Positions 5,513 to 6,048 of a stretch of DNA of 6,048 nucleotides are shown here, piece by piece. The stretch lies in the NCBI GenBank assembly GCA_946479825.1, contig CAMLHU010000141.1, positions 1 through 6,048 on the forward strand, written 5' to 3'. The notes beneath the pieces were generated by a model. The model had not been told where the DNA came from. It saw only the letters and a program-made list of their open reading frames with translations, and made no database searches. The position numbers were made by a program, and so were the translations under genes. The DNA comes from an uncultured Gemmatimonadota bacterium (lineage in GTDB: Bacteria; Gemmatimonadota; Gemmatimonadetes; Gemmatimonadales; GWC2-71-9). The number at the start of each line of letters is the position of its first letter. Positions within the stretch are counted from its first letter, which is position 1.

Positions 5513-5530
5513 CGGCGGGCGGTCCCGCCG
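5513..5530 (-). other. GC-rich hairpin between the HD-GYP and REC-DHp genes
   Basis: A 7-bp perfect stem, CGGCGGG and CCCGCCG with a 4-base loop, fills much of the 42-bp gap, 17 bases before the GTG start at 5495. An 8-bp palindrome, GGGATCCC (5497-5504), follows right before the start and contains the only Shine-Dalgarno-like bases. There is no T-run, so a partial terminator, mRNA-processing stem or translation control is possible, but chance in GC-rich DNA is not excluded. Confidence 0.3.
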
Positions 5531-5537
5531 GTGGGGC

Positions 5538-6048
5538 TCAGTGGCGGGGGTCGTCCAGGAACGTGAGCGTGCGCCGGCGCTTCACCACGCGGGTGAGGGC
5601 CTGGTACACGTCGGGGTCCACGACCTGGCCGGCGAGCGAACGCATCCGTTCGACGGCGTCGGCCGGCTCCATCCGCTCCTGGTAGGGCCGGGCGGTGGTG
5701 AGGGCGTCGTAGATCTCGACCGCGCCGAGGATGCGGGCGCCGAGGGGGATCTGGGCGCCCTTGAGTCCGTCGGGATAGCCGGCGCCGTCCCAGTGTTCGT
5801 GGTGGTGGCGCACGTACTGGATGATGTCGCCCAGGTGGGTGAGCGGGGCCAGGATCTGCGACCCGATCGTCACGTGTTCCTTGACGTGGGTGAACTCCTC
5901 GGGCGTGAGCGGGCCGTGCTTCTGCAGCACCTGCTCGCTGATGCCGATCTTGCCGATGTCGTGCAGGCGGCCGGCGCGGCGGAGCATCTCCACCTGCTCG
6001 TCGGAGAGCCCGAGCTCGGCGGCGACAAGCGCCGCCATATCGGCGACG
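5538..6048 (-). CDS. HD-GYP domain phosphodiesterase, C-terminal part (5' end off the window)
   Basis: The frame is open from the right edge (codons from 6047) to TGA 5540-5538, giving 169 residues. The ATG at 6038 is internal: VAD before it continues the family's first helix. The HD pair is in RLHDIGKIGI. A further metal-site His lies in HVKEHVTIG, and HHHEHWDGAGYPDGLKG holds the His cluster and the GYP motif. ILGAVEIYDALTTARPY and VVDPDVYQAL complete the domain. HD-GYP proteins hydrolyse cyclic-di-GMP to pGpG or GMP in the cytoplasm, lowering this second messenger. All motifs visible are intact, so activity is likely. The first conserved His and any N-terminal sensor, often a receiver, are outside the window. 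The short tail after the domain (RRRTLTFLDDPRH) ends the protein. It is the upstream partner of the REC-DHp gene. Confidence 0.94.
   Translation of the reverse strand, partial: VADMAALVAAELGLSDEQVEMLRRAGRLHDIGKIGISEQVLQKHGPLTPEEFTHVKEHVTIGSQILAPLTHLGDIIQYVRHHHEHWDGAGYPDGLKGAQIPLGARILGAVEIYDALTTARPYQERMEPADAVERMRSLAGQVVDPDVYQALTRVVKRRRTLTFLDDPRH

Noticed and set aside
1..6048. CRISPR array, tRNA or rRNA gene, insertion sequence or phage genes
   Set aside because: No regularly spaced repeat series, no tRNA-like CCA stem or TTCGA arm in a gap, and no transposase or integrase motif. Almost all of the window is accounted for by the coding genes listed.

Overview
The window is very GC-rich, with the third-position GC bias of a high-GC bacterium, and is densely packed with genes. 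The short exported protein with a '..SACADATSP..' signal-peptide end, the LemA/M48 pair and a TAGATT-type -10 box suggest a Gemmatimonadota-like soil or sediment bacterium. That is a guess from style, not from a marker gene. No rRNA, tRNA, CRISPR array, transposase or phage gene is visible. The longest stretch without a gene is the 118-base divergent region at 836-953.

Layout. (1) Positions 1-668, plus strand: the C-terminal part of a helical TPR-like repeat protein whose start lies off the left edge. (2) Positions 671-835, minus strand: a 54-aa exported small protein or lipoprotein, convergent with the TPR gene and 2 bp from it. (3) Positions 836-953: a divergent control region that contains a 17-bp direct repeat on a 21-bp period, right against the next start codon. 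(4) Positions 954-2757, plus strand: a tight run of three regulators, an AraC-type DNA-binding protein with a degenerate receiver-like N-terminus, a stand-alone CheY-like response regulator, and a MerR-type regulator. (5) Positions 2820-4435, plus strand: LemA and an HtpX-like M48 membrane metalloprotease, joined by a GTGA overlap. (6) Positions 4446-5495 and 5538-6048, minus strand, convergent with the protease: an operon of an HD-GYP protein (truncated by the right edge) followed by an unusual REC-DHp-degenerate REC protein with no ATPase domain.

How they may work together. The left operon looks like a regulatory cassette feeding a membrane-stress or proteolysis pair. The MerR-type gene ends 62 bp before lemA, and a perfect 6-bp dyad sits between a weak -35 and a -10-like box in that gap, which suggests that MerR controls lemA-M48. 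The AraC-type protein may bind the repeats next to its own start codon. The right operon joins phosphorelay logic, a receiver plus a histidine dimerisation helix pair but no kinase domain, with cyclic-di-GMP breakdown by HD-GYP. The TPR protein beside a small exported Cys-containing peptide is reminiscent of receptor/peptide signalling pairs, but the TPR N-terminus that would test this is outside the window.
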